From the NCBI RefSeq assembly GCF_037126465.1, contig NC_088201.1, positions 139,006,376 to 139,070,375 of the forward strand: a stretch of 64,000 nt of DNA, read 5' to 3'. The DNA is from Ornithodoros turicata (taxonomy: Eukaryota; Arthropoda; Arachnida; Ixodida; Argasidae). How positions within the stretch are numbered: position 1 is the stretch's first letter; each line of letters begins with the position of its first letter. The position numbers and the translations under genes were made by a program. This document shows positions 53,251 through 62,575 of the stretch, one piece after another. The notes under the pieces were generated by a model. It saw only the letters and a list, made by a program, of their open reading frames with translations. It did not search any database and was not told the origin of the DNA.

Positions 53251-56160
53251 GACTTATGGTATCGAGTACAAAATCTGTCCATCTTTTCAATGTAGAGCAA
53301 TTGACTCTTCTGTTTTCAAGTGCACATCTACACTTGATTAAAAGCATATCTATGTTTATTTTATTGATTAAAATTTTATTATCTGGTTTAGAATGCTATA
53401 ATCTCCACCTGTCGTGAGAATTATTGTTTTGATTTTGTTTCAAGTATTCACTCGTCTGATACTCTATGAGTTGTGAACTTACTGCCTGAAATAATTATTG
53501 TCTTGCATTTGCTTCAATTGTTCACTCGCATGACATAAGTAAGTACCTCTAAGATTGGAATGCTTCATAACTCTGAGTTGCATTTCACATTTGATATTTC
53601 TGTGTGGTCCATTAGAAATTTCTGTTGCAAGATATTACAAAAATTGATGTAATTAGTTTTGTTTCTCTTTTTGATTGAGTATCATTGCTACCAATTAATA
53701 ATTTGGACTTTCTCTACATCTTCAATAACAATATCGCGTCTCTATAAACTTAGCCGACTTGACAGCCACTTTGACGAAAGATTTCCATTTCAGGGAAAGG
53801 ATGCGAAAAGATAGTGACCCCAGCGAGTGATATCGACGTCTATTTGCGCTGCACAATAAAATATATCGCCTTTGAACTCTCTTATCTGACCTCTAGAGCG
53901 TCCCGTTTGCTGGACGAGGTAATATAGCCCCTAACCTTTTGAGTGATAAAGCATGCGCGGTGCTATGGTCACATAGATAGAGACATAAAGTCTCCCGGCT
54001 TTGAGGAAAAGAGTGAAAACCGTGCATATTTCCTATGTCTTGGATACCTCCATCAAGGTTCGTAGTGTTTGTTAGAATGAAAATTGTATATTGATTGATT
54101 TTATGATGGTTCAATGATAGATTATTTTCCTCTGTTGATGTTTACGTGTCGCCGCGTGTTCCTCTGTTCTTCAGCGTTAAGCCTGTGCTATTTCGCCTTT
54201 GATAGATTGATTAGCTATTATTTCTCTATGTGTTGGATGGTGCCCAGGTTTTGGCTCTCTATTAATTGTAGCTGTTGATTGTGTTGATGATGATTGAAAG
54301 AAAAAAAAATTGTTGATTGTGTTGTTTCTCGTTATTTCCTTACGTCTATGCTATTCACTCAATAAGAAATTAAAAGTTGAGTAATGTTGGAATATGAAAC
54401 TGAGATTCCCTATTGCGCTCGAAATGTTATGACAGATATTCACGCTATTGCATTGATGGTTCTCATGTATAAGAATATTAATTTTCTGATGAGTTTGATT
54501 TTCTGAATGATAGGTTACTATGTTGTTTTGGTTAAGAATAATTTCTTTGTAGTGGTGTAGATTTTATTTCCTCTTGTGTTCTTGTCGTTCGTATTCCACG
54601 GTCTTCCATACATCTATCGGCACCCGTCTTCAACAAATCAGGGTAGATATCATTAGATCTGGTTGTTGGCTAGAAGCGTGCTATGTGTTGAAGTTCATTT
54701 TTAACATGTCTATTTCCTGGTGAGTTTGACAAATGTATTGGTATAGATTTTATTTCCTCTTGTGTTTGTGTCGTTCTTTTTTCTGTTTGTTGGCTTGGAG
54801 CGTGATATGTAGTGAAGTGGAATATCTTCTTTGTATTGGTATAGATTTTATTTCCTCTTGTGTTCGTGCCGTTCTTTGTTCTGTTTGTTGGCATGGAGCG
54901 TGCTATGTGGTGAAGTGGAATATCTTCTTTGTAGTGGTATAGATTTTCTTCCTTTTGTGTTCGTGCCGTTCTTTGTTCTATTTGTTGGCTTGGAGCGTGC
55001 TATGTGGTGAAGTGGAATATCTTCTTTGTAGTGGTATAGATTTTATTTCATTTTGTGTTCGTGTCGTTCGTGTTCTGTTTGTTCTTCTACTTAAACTTCC
55101 ACTAATAAAAATATTGTGTTTGATTTGTGATACCTATTCAATGCTAATGTATCATACCTGTAAAAAGTAGTGTTACGTGTATTGTGTTCCTTCTATTTCA
55201 GATTTTTGGCTAAGTTTTTTCCCATTCACGCAGAGTCATAACATAATTCCTAATGACTTTAATAAATATATTTTCACATGTACTTTTGTGTATGGCTATC
55301 CTTTGCATGTAAACTGCACACCTGTTGTAGCTGGAAAAATTACGATTGAAGTCGACCCAGGCTGAAAAATGACGAAAGTCAGCGGCCCATGTTGGAAAAT
55401 GAGGAAAGTCGGCGGCCCAGGCTGAAAAAATGACGAAAGTCGGCGGCCCAGGTTGAAAAATGACGAAAGTCGGCGGCCCAGGCTGAATGGTAAACGCGCA
55501 CGCAGCCCTCCGGCCACGCGACGCCCAAGTAGGAAAATTGTGAAAGAAGTCAGCCCAGGGTGAATGGTAAGCACGCACACGTAGCCCTCCGGTCACGCTC
55601 CGCCCACCACAGCAGCCCTCCGGTCACGCTCCGCCCACCTGTCACGGGAAGGAAGTCGGCCCAAGTAGGAAAATGGTGAAAGAAGTCAGCCCAGGTGGAA
55701 TGGTTAGCACGCAGCCCTCCGGTCACGCTCCGCCCACCACAGCAACCCTCCACTCGAGCACCGCCCTGTTACAGGTGGTGAAGGTTTTTTCGGCTGGGTT
55801 TTTCTCCTTCACCTGATTGGCATCACAATTCCCAGCACTATTGGCTTTAATAAATATATCTCAACTTGATTGGCATTAATAAATATATTTTGACTTGTCC
55901 TTTTTTGTGTATGACCCTTCTTTGCATGTCTCTGCATGTAAACCGCTCACCTGCTGTCGGAAAAATATGTGAAGTCGGCCCAAGAAGCCTGCTCAGGCTG
56001 AAAAATGTGAGAGGATAAGCGCGCACGCATCCCTCCCCCACCGATAAGCACGCTGACAACCCTCCCTACACGCGCCGCGCAGGGAAAAATACGCGCAGGG
56101 CTCGGGGGGTCCATGTCTCTAACTCGCCCTGACGACGGCTCTCACCCTATTTTTACTACT
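53214..56160 (-). repeat. Right terminal inverted repeat of the Maverick-like element
   Basis: This is the uninterrupted arm of about 2.95 kb. It supplies the empty site for the 6.8-kb insertion (CTCTATGAG near 53461). Its satellite portion (about 54740-55080) has four units about 98 bp apart, against six in the left arm. The outer end is TTTTTACTACT at 56160. Confidence 0.92.
54740..55080 (-). repeat. Satellite array in the right arm, four units of about 98 bp
   Basis: The phrase TATAGATTTT starts at 54742, 54840, 54938 and 55035, giving spacings of 98, 98 and 97 bp. The 91-bp unit type seen in the left arm is absent. The arms have therefore changed independently since they were last homogenised. 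Confidence 0.85.
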
Positions 56161-56166
56161 GATGTC

Positions 56167-56536
56167 GAACACGCTCGGTGTCTTCCATTTGTTGCAGGCG
56201 GCCACCGACTCGAAGGAGTGAGCTGGTGTCAAGATACGGGTTCAGCGTAAGAATCCTGAAAGACCTGGGAAGCGGGCGCGAGTTTGTTAGATCAGCGATT
56301 TCAGTTGCAAACGCCTCCCCTTGAGTACGCTCTACCCAAAGGCGCTCCGCGGAGAACAGTTCTTGTGCTGAGAGCGGACCGGTGCGCTTGACGTCTGGGC
56401 GACGTAGGTTGGCAACGTAGCGAAGTACGTAGACTGTGATTCGCAGGAGACGTCTCAGCGAGCTGTAATCTTCAAGCCGAATCAAAGCATCCTGGCCGCC
56501 GGTGGCAACGGGCGAACAAACCAGTTCGGACTCCAA
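56167..56536 (-). pseudogene. BEL/Pao region between RNase H and integrase
   Basis: The frame contains RLLRITVYVLRYVANL, then LWVERTQGEAFATEI and LNPYLDTSSLLRVGGRLQQM. The last is the well conserved block just before the zinc-binding integrase head in BEL/Pao polyproteins. The coding sequence is cut off at 56166 by the Maverick-like element and resumes at 40883. A stop separates it from the RNase H block upstream. Confidence 0.88.
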
Positions 56537-57478
56537 GCTGCTGTCGAGATCTGCCTCTGGCGAGGCGCCGTGCTCGATTCGGTTCGACAGTCAGGGTGGT
56601 CCCTTGCACCATGCATTGCTCTCGATGAGGTCCTGTGCCGAGAGACCTCTGGTAAGAAGGTCGGCGGGGTTGTGGGCACCGTCGCAGTGCCTCCATCGTT
56701 CTGGGCTGGTTAACTGCCGCATTTCGTCCGTCCGACCGGCGACGAACTGAAGCCACTTCGTAGACTCGCTCTTTATCCAGTGCAGGGCAATTAGTGAGTC
56801 GGTCCAGAAGGTGGCCCTCGTGACAGCCAAGGATAGCGAGTTGCGGATGCGACTAAAGATGCGGGCGGCGAGTAGACAGCCAAGGAGCTCCAGCCGCGGA
56901 ATCGTCACGGGCTTAAGCGGAGCGACTCGGCTCTTGGCGATGAGAATGTGGGAGTGTATGTCACTGTCTACGCTTGTGCGTGCATAGACCACAACGCCGT
57001 ACGCTCGTGGACTGGCGTCCAAAGAGGTGAAGGTCCAGTAGACAGTCTCGTGACTGTATGGCGCACCTGGGCACCTGTATTTGAGAAAGGAGCGAAAGCC
57101 CGTGCACCCATTTCCACCACGTCTGCTGCTCCGTGGGTCCCATTGGGACATCCCAGGCCAAGCGTTCCTTCCACAGCATTTGAAAGAGTAGGCGTGCAGT
57201 GACTGTGAACGGCAATAATAGTAAGCCCTTAGGGTCATAGAGACGAGGAAACGCCTGCAGTACAGTACGCTTGGTGGGCTGGCTAATCGTGGCGAAATGG
57301 TGCACCGTGTCCGTTCGCGCGGATATTGTGTCAGAGCGCCTGTCCCATGACACTCCGAGGACGCGAAGCACCGGATCCGTGCAGCCGACGTCATCATAAG
57401 CTGTGCCGTCCTTGAGGAATATGCACTGGAGATTGGACGAATTCGAGGCCCACTTCTGAATCTCCATTCCGGCATCTC
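56537..57478 (-). pseudogene. BEL/Pao reverse transcriptase end and Pao-type RNase H
   Basis: Two overlapping frames share the signal. The first (57467-56961) contains MEIQKWASNS, LRVLGVSWD and FPRLYDPKGLLLLPFTVTAR, the connection after the RT core. The second carries YGVVVYARTSV, IPRLELLGCLLAARI and FWTDSLIALHWIKS, the RNase H-like domain, and ends WRHCDGAHNPADLLTRG. A frame change lies near 57000 and a TGA follows the second block near 56584. These lesions disable the enzyme. Confidence 0.9.
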
Positions 57479-57932
57479 TGAGGACCTTCCTGATTTAAGA
57501 GTACAGATTGACGGCTTCGCTCACGCTTTCGGACCCAATGACGAGGTCGTCCACGTAGAAGCTTCTGCGAAGTCGTGCCGCGGTGGCCGGGTACTTGTCG
57601 CTAATCGCCTCGAAGTGGTGATGTAACGTCGCCGCCAACAGAAACGGGCTAGAGGAAGCGCCAAAGGGGACCCTAGTCATGCGCCACTCTTGGCATTCAG
57701 GATGGAAGTTTGTAGCGGAAGGCAACTCGGTAAGCTACAGGAATCGGAGTGCGTCGCGGTCTTCCGGCCTGATTTGAATCTGCAAGTAAGCCTTTCGTAT
57801 GTCGGCGGTGAGGATAATGGGGTAGGAACGGAAGGTCAGCAGCAGATGAAGTAAGTCACTGTTGATGTTTGCACCCTTCGACAGGACGTCGTTCAGCGAA
57901 GGCTGGTCCGGAGTGTGGGACGAAGTGTCAAA
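57479..57932 (-). pseudogene. BEL/Pao reverse transcriptase core
   Basis: The frame at 57495-57725 contains WRMTRVPFGASSSPFLLAAT and the catalytic box YVDDLVIG. The upstream part (to 57932) encodes the ILTADIRKAYLQI-type block with the first catalytic Asp. Two in-frame stops are visible, one near 57728 and one near 57495. A MITE at 57935-58331 splits the RT N-terminus. Confidence 0.9.
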
Positions 57933-57934
57933 TA

Positions 57935-58331
57935 CACTGTAAACTTTTTCACACCTTTAAAGGTGTGCGCTATGCACATTCAATCTGGTCGCGTAACATT
58001 GCATCTCCAGTATGATATTTTACAAAATTCGGAAAGCATTACTAAAGATCAAGTGTCAGTGCAAATCTTGCTTTCATTATGTCTTGGATATCGTAGGTAC
58101 GAGCTAATGCATATATGCATCGCTATCGATAATCGAGCACGCGCAAGTGTCTACAATACTGTTGAACAATGTTGAGATGTTGCAAGACTAAATTTTTGGA
58201 GGACAGACAACACTCGAGTAAAGAAAATTTGTGCGAAACCGTGCTCCATTATGATGTTACCAAATTACACCTAAAAAGGCGTGCGCCATGCACGCTGTTA
58301 CACCTTTAAAGGTGTGAAAAGATTTAGAGTG
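57935..58331. mobile_element. Tc1/mariner-type MITE inserted in the BEL reverse transcriptase
   Basis: Inverted ends CACTGTAAACTTTTTCACAC and its partner (CACTCTAAATCTTTTCACAC read inversely) are flanked by TA (57933-57934 and 58332-58333). CACCTTTAAAGGTG palindromes sit just inside both ends. The 397 bp have no transposase. The BEL frame continues on both sides. Confidence 0.9.
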
Positions 58332-58333
58332 TA

Positions 58334-58967
58334 CGATTCTTATCCTGGTGGTGACTGCATCCTTGCGTATTACGGCGTGGTGAGGTAGGTAATACAGGTT
58401 CCTCGGCGGGTCCGGGCCTGTGACAGGTTCCGCGTGGCCCTCTGTGAAATATTCCCGCATGGTTTTATCGTACTGCTGAAGGACGTCGGGCGCAGTGCGG
58501 AAACGTCGTAGCTGTGCGTTTAATCTCCTTTCTGTTGTAATCTTGTTGTTGGCTTCTAGAGGGAGACCATGCTCTTTTATCATTAAAGGGACTTGATATC
58601 GGTTTTCCTGGAATGTGATGTCTTCCTCGAAAAGGATGCGGTCGGCTTCTCCTTGGTCTTTGCTGGCGGGAGCTGTGATGCCCAGTTCATCAAGCTGCCA
58701 CATTTCGGTCGGATCTAGAACAGCGCCTGTTTCGGCGCAGCACAGCAGCGACACGACCGATGACACCCCAACAAGGGAGGAGATATTGGCGGGCCCTTGG
58801 ACTGTCCATCTGAAGAGATTGTCGACTTCAGTCAGGTCGTCGCTTAGTCGAACAATTTTGCCGGATACAAATCGCCAGTAATAATGAGCGCCCACCAGAA
58901 TGTCGACGTTGTCAGAGGGACAAGAAGTCGGCGCGGTTTCTAGGCCATGCTCTTGCAAGAGTGCCGC
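58334..58967 (-). pseudogene. BEL/Pao protease-RT linker region
   Basis: The frame contains VDILVGAHYYWRFVSGKIVR (the conserved block after the DUF1758 protease), WTVQGPANISS, WQLDELGI, then YYLPHHAVIRKDAVTTRIRI, which opens the reverse transcriptase. A frame change separates it from the protease start at 58968. The RT is then interrupted by the MITE. Confidence 0.9.
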
Positions 58968-59669
58968 CTACTGAGGGCCTGCATATCTCTGGGACCGTGA
59001 GAGCGTTCGCTTCGTGAGAGCGTTCGCCTGCGCTTCGCACCCTAACCTTCGTGTCAGGTCCTCTGTTACAAAGGTTCGTTGGCTGCCGTTGTCTAATAGT
59101 ACTCTGACCCAGAGTGTTCCTGCCGGTCCAGAGGCTTCTGCCACAGCGGTCTGCAGGTACGTCACGACGCCCTGTGCAGATGTAGCCATCGACTGAACAT
59201 CTTGCGAGCTCCCTTCCGCGATTCCGACGGCGCCGACGTTACTGCGTGGGCTGGGCTGAATGTCGCAGAGCGACGTAAGATGCTGCCCATTGCACTTTCC
59301 ACAGGTCAAGCTTGCGGACGACCGACATTGGCGAGCGTCATGGTAGCGCTTGGCACAGCGAAAGCAACGGCGGGCCGCTAGGAGACGTCGGCGTTTGTCT
59401 TCTGGAGCCGTCGGAGATGGACACGCTGCAACTGAGTGCCCGGTATCACGGCACAGGACGCACGGTGCGGGGGGACTACTCGTTTGTGCGTCATGCACAG
59501 GCTCCTCTGGAGCTGTGACAGCCGGAAGAGCCGCGGCTGACGGAAGGGACACACTGTCGCCATTTTCTGGATCCTTGTGAACGGGTCGGTGTCGATAAAG
59601 CGCGGCCTCCTCCCTGGCTTCAATCTGGATGGTCAAGAACTGAAGAAGGGCGTCCACGTCTTGGCTCAT
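58968..59669 (-). pseudogene. BEL/Pao gag zinc knuckles and start of the DUF1758 protease
   Basis: Gag packages the RNA and the aspartic protease processes the polyprotein. Three zinc knuckles follow each other near residues 70-135: CVLCRDTGHSVAAC, CFRCAKRYHDARQC and CGKCNGQHLTSLC, the last with one residue fewer before its His. Near residue 190 the protease begins with VRVLLDNGSQRTFV. The usual active-site triplet is Asp-Ser/Thr-Gly and here it reads Asp-Asn-Gly, an unusual change. The frame ends soon after, at 58968. Confidence 0.92.
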
Positions 59670-59759
59670 TGTTGATGCACTAGTAGGGGAGTCCCCATTG
59701 CTCGCAGCGTTGGTCTCCCTTCTTGGGTCATCGTCGACGTCCTGGTTGGGGGTCTCCGC

Positions 59760-60233
59760 TTACGAGGTCTCTGTTCGCAACTTCGGCTTCCCTTCCTTTC
59801 TGCCGAAACTGAACAAACAGCTCGGCGGGTAAACACCGGGTGACAACCCTGTAGAGGATGACGCCGTATCTGCTTCGAGGGATCGACAGGGCTTCCAGGG
59901 CTCGCATTGCCGGGATACGTCGTCGTACAAGTTCCGCAGGGAACCCACCTGTGTGGCACTGTGTACTAGGCGGAGTGATAGCAATTTATCAATATGCTCC
60001 GCGGCTAAAAGATCCAGGCGACCAAATCGTCGCTTGAGGACAGCGATGGCACTCTCGTAGTTCTTTCCGGTGAGACCAATTCCATCAATTGCTCGCTTGG
60101 CATCGTCCGTGACATAAGACAGAAGATATTTGAATTTCTCGATGGCAGCGAGGGAACCGCAGCTGTGGATCGTAGCCTCGAAGTGCTCCCAAAACCGAGC
60201 CCAATCTTGCAGCTTGCCTCCGAACTTCGGGAT
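59760..60233 (-). pseudogene. BEL/Pao gag DUF1759 region
   Basis: The translation contains IPKFGGKLQDWARFWEHFEA, IEKFKYLLSYVTDDAKRAI and NYESAIAVLKRRFGR, which define DUF1759. A TAA near 60233 separates it from the N-terminal frame. A frame change lies near 59920-59950, since the conserved continuation appears in another frame. Several of the short frames here are shadows of this one. Confidence 0.88.
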
Positions 60234-60596
60234 TTACAGTTTAGGCAATGAAACACTTCGGGAAGTTGGGGCTACATAGGAACCGCCGGTCGTTCCTGCT
60301 GTACCACCCGCTTGCGAGGCGAGCCTAAGCGCTCGCCGGGCTCTGGTAATGGTGGCATCGAGCTCCTGCTCGCGCTCCAGAACTGTGTTCAACTCCTCAT
60401 CGTACCCGTCGTCGCTTGTTGCTGCCAGGACTTGCTGGTCGTGTTCCTGAAGTGTAGCTCTGCGAGCGATGAGGTATTCCAGGTCTACTTCAACATCTTC
60501 TACCGAGAGGGTCGCTGAGGCCAGCAGCCCGCGAAGATGGGCGGTGGTGCGGGTCCCCGCTCGTTTCCGTTTAAGGTTGTCCAGGTCGTCTGGCAT
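60234..60596 (-). pseudogene. BEL/Pao gag N-terminus
   Basis: The 120-codon frame begins MPDDLDNLKRKRAGTRTTAH, with a coiled-coil-like middle (ELNTVLEREQELDATITRAR). Its start lies just downstream of the primer-binding site. It ends with SVSLPKL and a stop where the DUF1759 block should follow directly. Confidence 0.88.
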
Positions 60597-60612
60597 GGCA
60601 GAGAGCGGTGCC

Positions 60613-60630
60613 TCCCGGGTTTCGGCACCA
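60613..60630 (-). promoter_or_regulatory. Primer-binding site, probably tRNA-Phe
   Basis: The plus strand reads TCCCGGGTTTCGGCACCA, three bases from the LTR. This equals the 3' end (with CCA) of arthropod tRNA-Phe as I recall it, so reverse transcription would be primed by that tRNA. Confidence 0.82.
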
Positions 60631-60633
60631 AAG

Positions 60634-60766
60634 TGTTGGGTATTGCAATGAGGACGCGACCGCTCTTCTTGCTGCCGTTTCGAAAACTGATTTATTCTCG
60701 TGAACTATGGCCCACTGCCCCATCTCGCGCTCATCCTCTTTCCACGCTCTTCGTCTTTATTCAACA
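60634..60766 (-). repeat. BEL/Pao 5' long terminal repeat
   Basis: 133 bp, TGTTGGG...TTCAACA on the plus strand. It differs from the left LTR at two positions (an A for G near base 15 and a T for G near base 33). GGGAC follows at 60767-60771. Confidence 0.93.
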
Positions 60767-60771
60767 GGGAC

Positions 60772-60870
60772 TATGAAATGATTTTTTTCTCGCTTTCATC
60801 AGAAAAAAAATTTCTGAGTCTAGAACCAAAATTTTACCTTCGTCATGCGAGCAGTATTCTCTTGAGCGAA
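60772..60870 (+). pseudogene. LINE ORF2 piece right of the BEL insertion
   Basis: The frame continues YEMIFFSLSSEKKFL and LRHASSIL. It resembles the segment between endonuclease and reverse transcriptase in CR1/L2-type elements, which usually follows a Ser-Asp-His block. That block is missing, so sequence was lost next to the insertion point. The right limit is not defined. Confidence 0.5.
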
Positions 60871-60967
60871 TTTAAACGAAGCGGCGAGGGGAGTACTGCT
60901 GGCATCGCGCCGTGGCAAGCTGCGGCGCGGAAACACAGCAAGCAACTTGACGGGACCACGGCCCGGT

Positions 60968-60996
60968 CCGCGACACGTCATCGTGACGTGTCGCGG
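60968..60996. repeat. CpG-rich hairpin
   Basis: CCGCGACACGTCA and TGACGTGTCGCGG pair across TCG. It lies in a CpG-rich stretch upstream of the THAP fragment and contains a TGACGT core. Confidence 0.8.
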
Positions 60997-61111
60997 TCCC
61001 GCCAGGAGCATGCGCCATAGGATCCCGAGTATGCGTTCGTCGGGAGTGGAAATCTCCATGACGCCAGCTTCCGGGCGATCGTCGCAGTCGCATCCTGTGG
61101 TTTTCGCCGAC

Positions 61112-61390
61112 ATGCCGAGACGATGTTGGATGGTTGGTTGCCCTAATTCACGTCATTATTCGCCGGGCATCCAATGTCATGTGCTTCCCAGTGACGAGAC
61201 GGACAGCTTTTGATGCCACGAAGCAATCGGACCGCCGGAATGGAAAGACAGTGCGGTGCCATCGACTGCTCGTGTTTGTAGCGAACATTTGCATGATTGC
61301 GATTACGAAGGGGACGCTGAATCTCTTCAACGTACTGGATAACGAGCTCAGTGTCGTTTGAATCAAGGTGTAGCACCATCACAATACTTG
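61112..61390 (+). pseudogene. THAP zinc-finger domain with in-frame stops
   Basis: THAP domains bind DNA through a C-x2-4-C-x35-50-C-x2-H zinc site and occur in transposases (P, Kolobok, Harbinger-associated) and in host regulators. From the ATG at 61112 the frame reads MPRRCWMVGCPNSRHY, then a conserved PSDET, then PPEWKDS, and VCSEHLHDCDYEGD. This gives C5-x4-C10 and C56-x2-H59. A TGA at codon 34 and a TAA near codon 79 interrupt one continuous frame. A lysine/proline-rich tail follows (APGKEHPPKK). The CpG-rich sequence upstream could be the promoter. No catalytic domain is found downstream. It is either a dead transposase exon or a decayed gene copy. Confidence 0.82.
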
Positions 61391-61566
61391 TCCGCACCGG
61401 GGAAAGAACATCCACCTAAAAAAACACCTAAAAACAGCAGCGTGTGTTTTTGCAATTTTCTCTCGTAATTACACGCATACCGCAACAACTCACGGCATGC
61501 CTTCTGGCATTGCGACCCTGGTACGACAATATGTTTTCCAATGTCACGTGACCAGTGACGTTCCTG

Positions 61567-61650
61567 CACAAGCCTCAGGAAACAAGATGGCGCTCCTGCT
61601 CTCCCTTGGACCTCAGTGTGGATACTCTGAAGCGAAGCTTATTTAGTCAG
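61567..61650. repeat. Half copy of the 20468-21135 MITE terminus
   Basis: GGAAACAAGATGGCGCTCCT, CTTGGACCTCAGTGTGGATA and GAAGCGAAGCTTATTTAGT match the inverse of the left end at 20468-20545. The partner end is not found nearby. It lies about 200 bp right of the THAP fragment, so the fragment may belong to the parent transposon. Confidence 0.6.
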
Positions 61651-62311
61651 TCGTTAGTTCAACGCTTCTGTGTGTGTGTCGTCTTTGTCCATTCGCGTTC
61701 TCAACCATGTTCAGTCCCAACCAACACGTTCTACACATTCCCCCTACTCGTACCGCTATTCTGCACTACCAGGAAGCCCGTGGCAGCAGACCTGTAGGTT
61801 TACCATAAATGCGCTTGCATGCGGGACACGCGACGCTTTCGATGTATCACACAGCCTCGTTTCACGCCTGTTTTAACTTGTGCACGAGGGCCAATGTCTA
61901 TGCCGTGAGGTCCACTGCTCCCACTAAAGGCCACAGAGTCTTCTGCACCTTCACGGCAGAGCCGTATATTAAAAGGGAGTCTGGACATTAATGGGTCATG
62001 CCTATACCTGAAGCTCCACCCACTTTTTCAGCTTTCCGAGCAATCAGGTCCTGAAATATGGGGCGCTATCAAGCAACCTATCCTCACTATTTGTCACCGT
62101 ATCCAACATGGGCAGCGCCAGTTTGGGAGGCAAGTGGATTGGATGGGATTGAAATGGATACCACTCACAATAAGCGACAGTCAGCGGCATTCTTGTACCC
62201 CGTTCACACCTGGGCTGCGTCTACTAAAAAAGCGCCGACAGCACCGGTAGGGGGCAGCGCTAGCGACAGCAGGCGCTGGTTTAGTAGACAAGCTCGCTGG
62301 TTTTGCTGAAA
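61651..62311. other. Unassigned DNA with a small hairpin
   Basis: No gene is recognised. GTCTACTAAA...AGCGCC near 62217-62235 is mirrored by GGCGCTGGTTTAGTAGAC near 62273-62290. The phrase GACAGTCAGCGGCATTCTTG (62176) recurs at 63002 with small changes. Confidence 0.45.
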
Positions 62312-62575
62312 ATGGCGGCCAACGAGCAGACGACGAGATCCCCGATGGTACCGCGCAGTCGATTACTAGATGTTTTTATTTCCGAAGCCTCCGAGACAGA
62401 TGAAGAGCTGTGTATAACTGGCGCGCTTTCCGTCCTTACTACAAAAAAGCAAACAGACAAAGAATCCGAGGCCATGCACGAGAGCCGCCTTCAGGTTAGT
62501 CTCGCCGAAAGCGTATCTCGGTTCAAACCCTACCGCTTCCAGACCGATTTTAGAATGTCACCAACATCGTTTGAG
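62312..62575 (+). pseudogene. Possible first exon of a PIF/Harbinger-like transposase
   Basis: From the ATG at 62312 the 88-codon frame reads MAANEQTTRSPMVPRSRLLD, later ESVSRFKPYRFQTDFRMSP and TSFE. The FRMSPTSFE phrase resembles the FRM-x3-TF/SFE block that opens the transposase domain of PIF/Harbinger proteins. The frame meets a GAG/GTTAGT donor-like site at 62575/62576. No further exon can be identified before the LINE begins. The N-terminal part is acidic and not diagnostic. The call is tentative. Confidence 0.45.

Larger units (their letters stand above)
40890..56160. mobile_element. Maverick/Polinton-like element with about 3-kb terminal inverted repeats
   Basis: The two ends start AGTAGTAAA and are inverted copies over about 3 kb. 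The flanks are GATCTC (40884-40889) and GATGTC (56161-56166), a 6-bp duplication with one mismatch. Taking out the element and one duplication leaves the BEL coding frame continuous at the junction. Terminal AGT and a 6-bp duplication are Maverick/Polinton hallmarks. Excluding the nested 43818-50587 insertion, the element is about 8.5 kb, of which only about 2.4 kb (50842-53213) is unique. None of the usual Maverick genes (protein-primed DNA polymerase B, integrase, ATPase, capsid) is recognisable. It may be a deletion derivative or an undescribed relative. Confidence 0.8.
39580..60766 (-). mobile_element. BEL/Pao LTR retrotransposon, interrupted
   Basis: Two 133-bp LTRs (39580-39712 and 60634-60766) are flanked by 5-bp copies GGGAC (39575-39579 and 60767-60771). 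Protein blocks run from gag at the right to integrase at the left, so transcription would be leftward. Without the inner Maverick-like element and a MITE, the element is about 5.5 kb. The coding region is broken by several stops and frame changes, so it cannot make a full polyprotein. The DUF1759 / zinc knuckle / DUF1758 protease / RT / Pao RNase H / integrase / DUF5641 order is characteristic of the BEL/Pao superfamily. Confidence 0.95.

Noticed and set aside
40890..56160. Giant inverted repeat as an assembly artefact
   Set aside because: Different BEL sequence continues on each side, the flanks are a 6-bp near-identical duplication, and only one arm carries the 6.8-kb insertion. The satellite arrays also differ in copy number (six against four).
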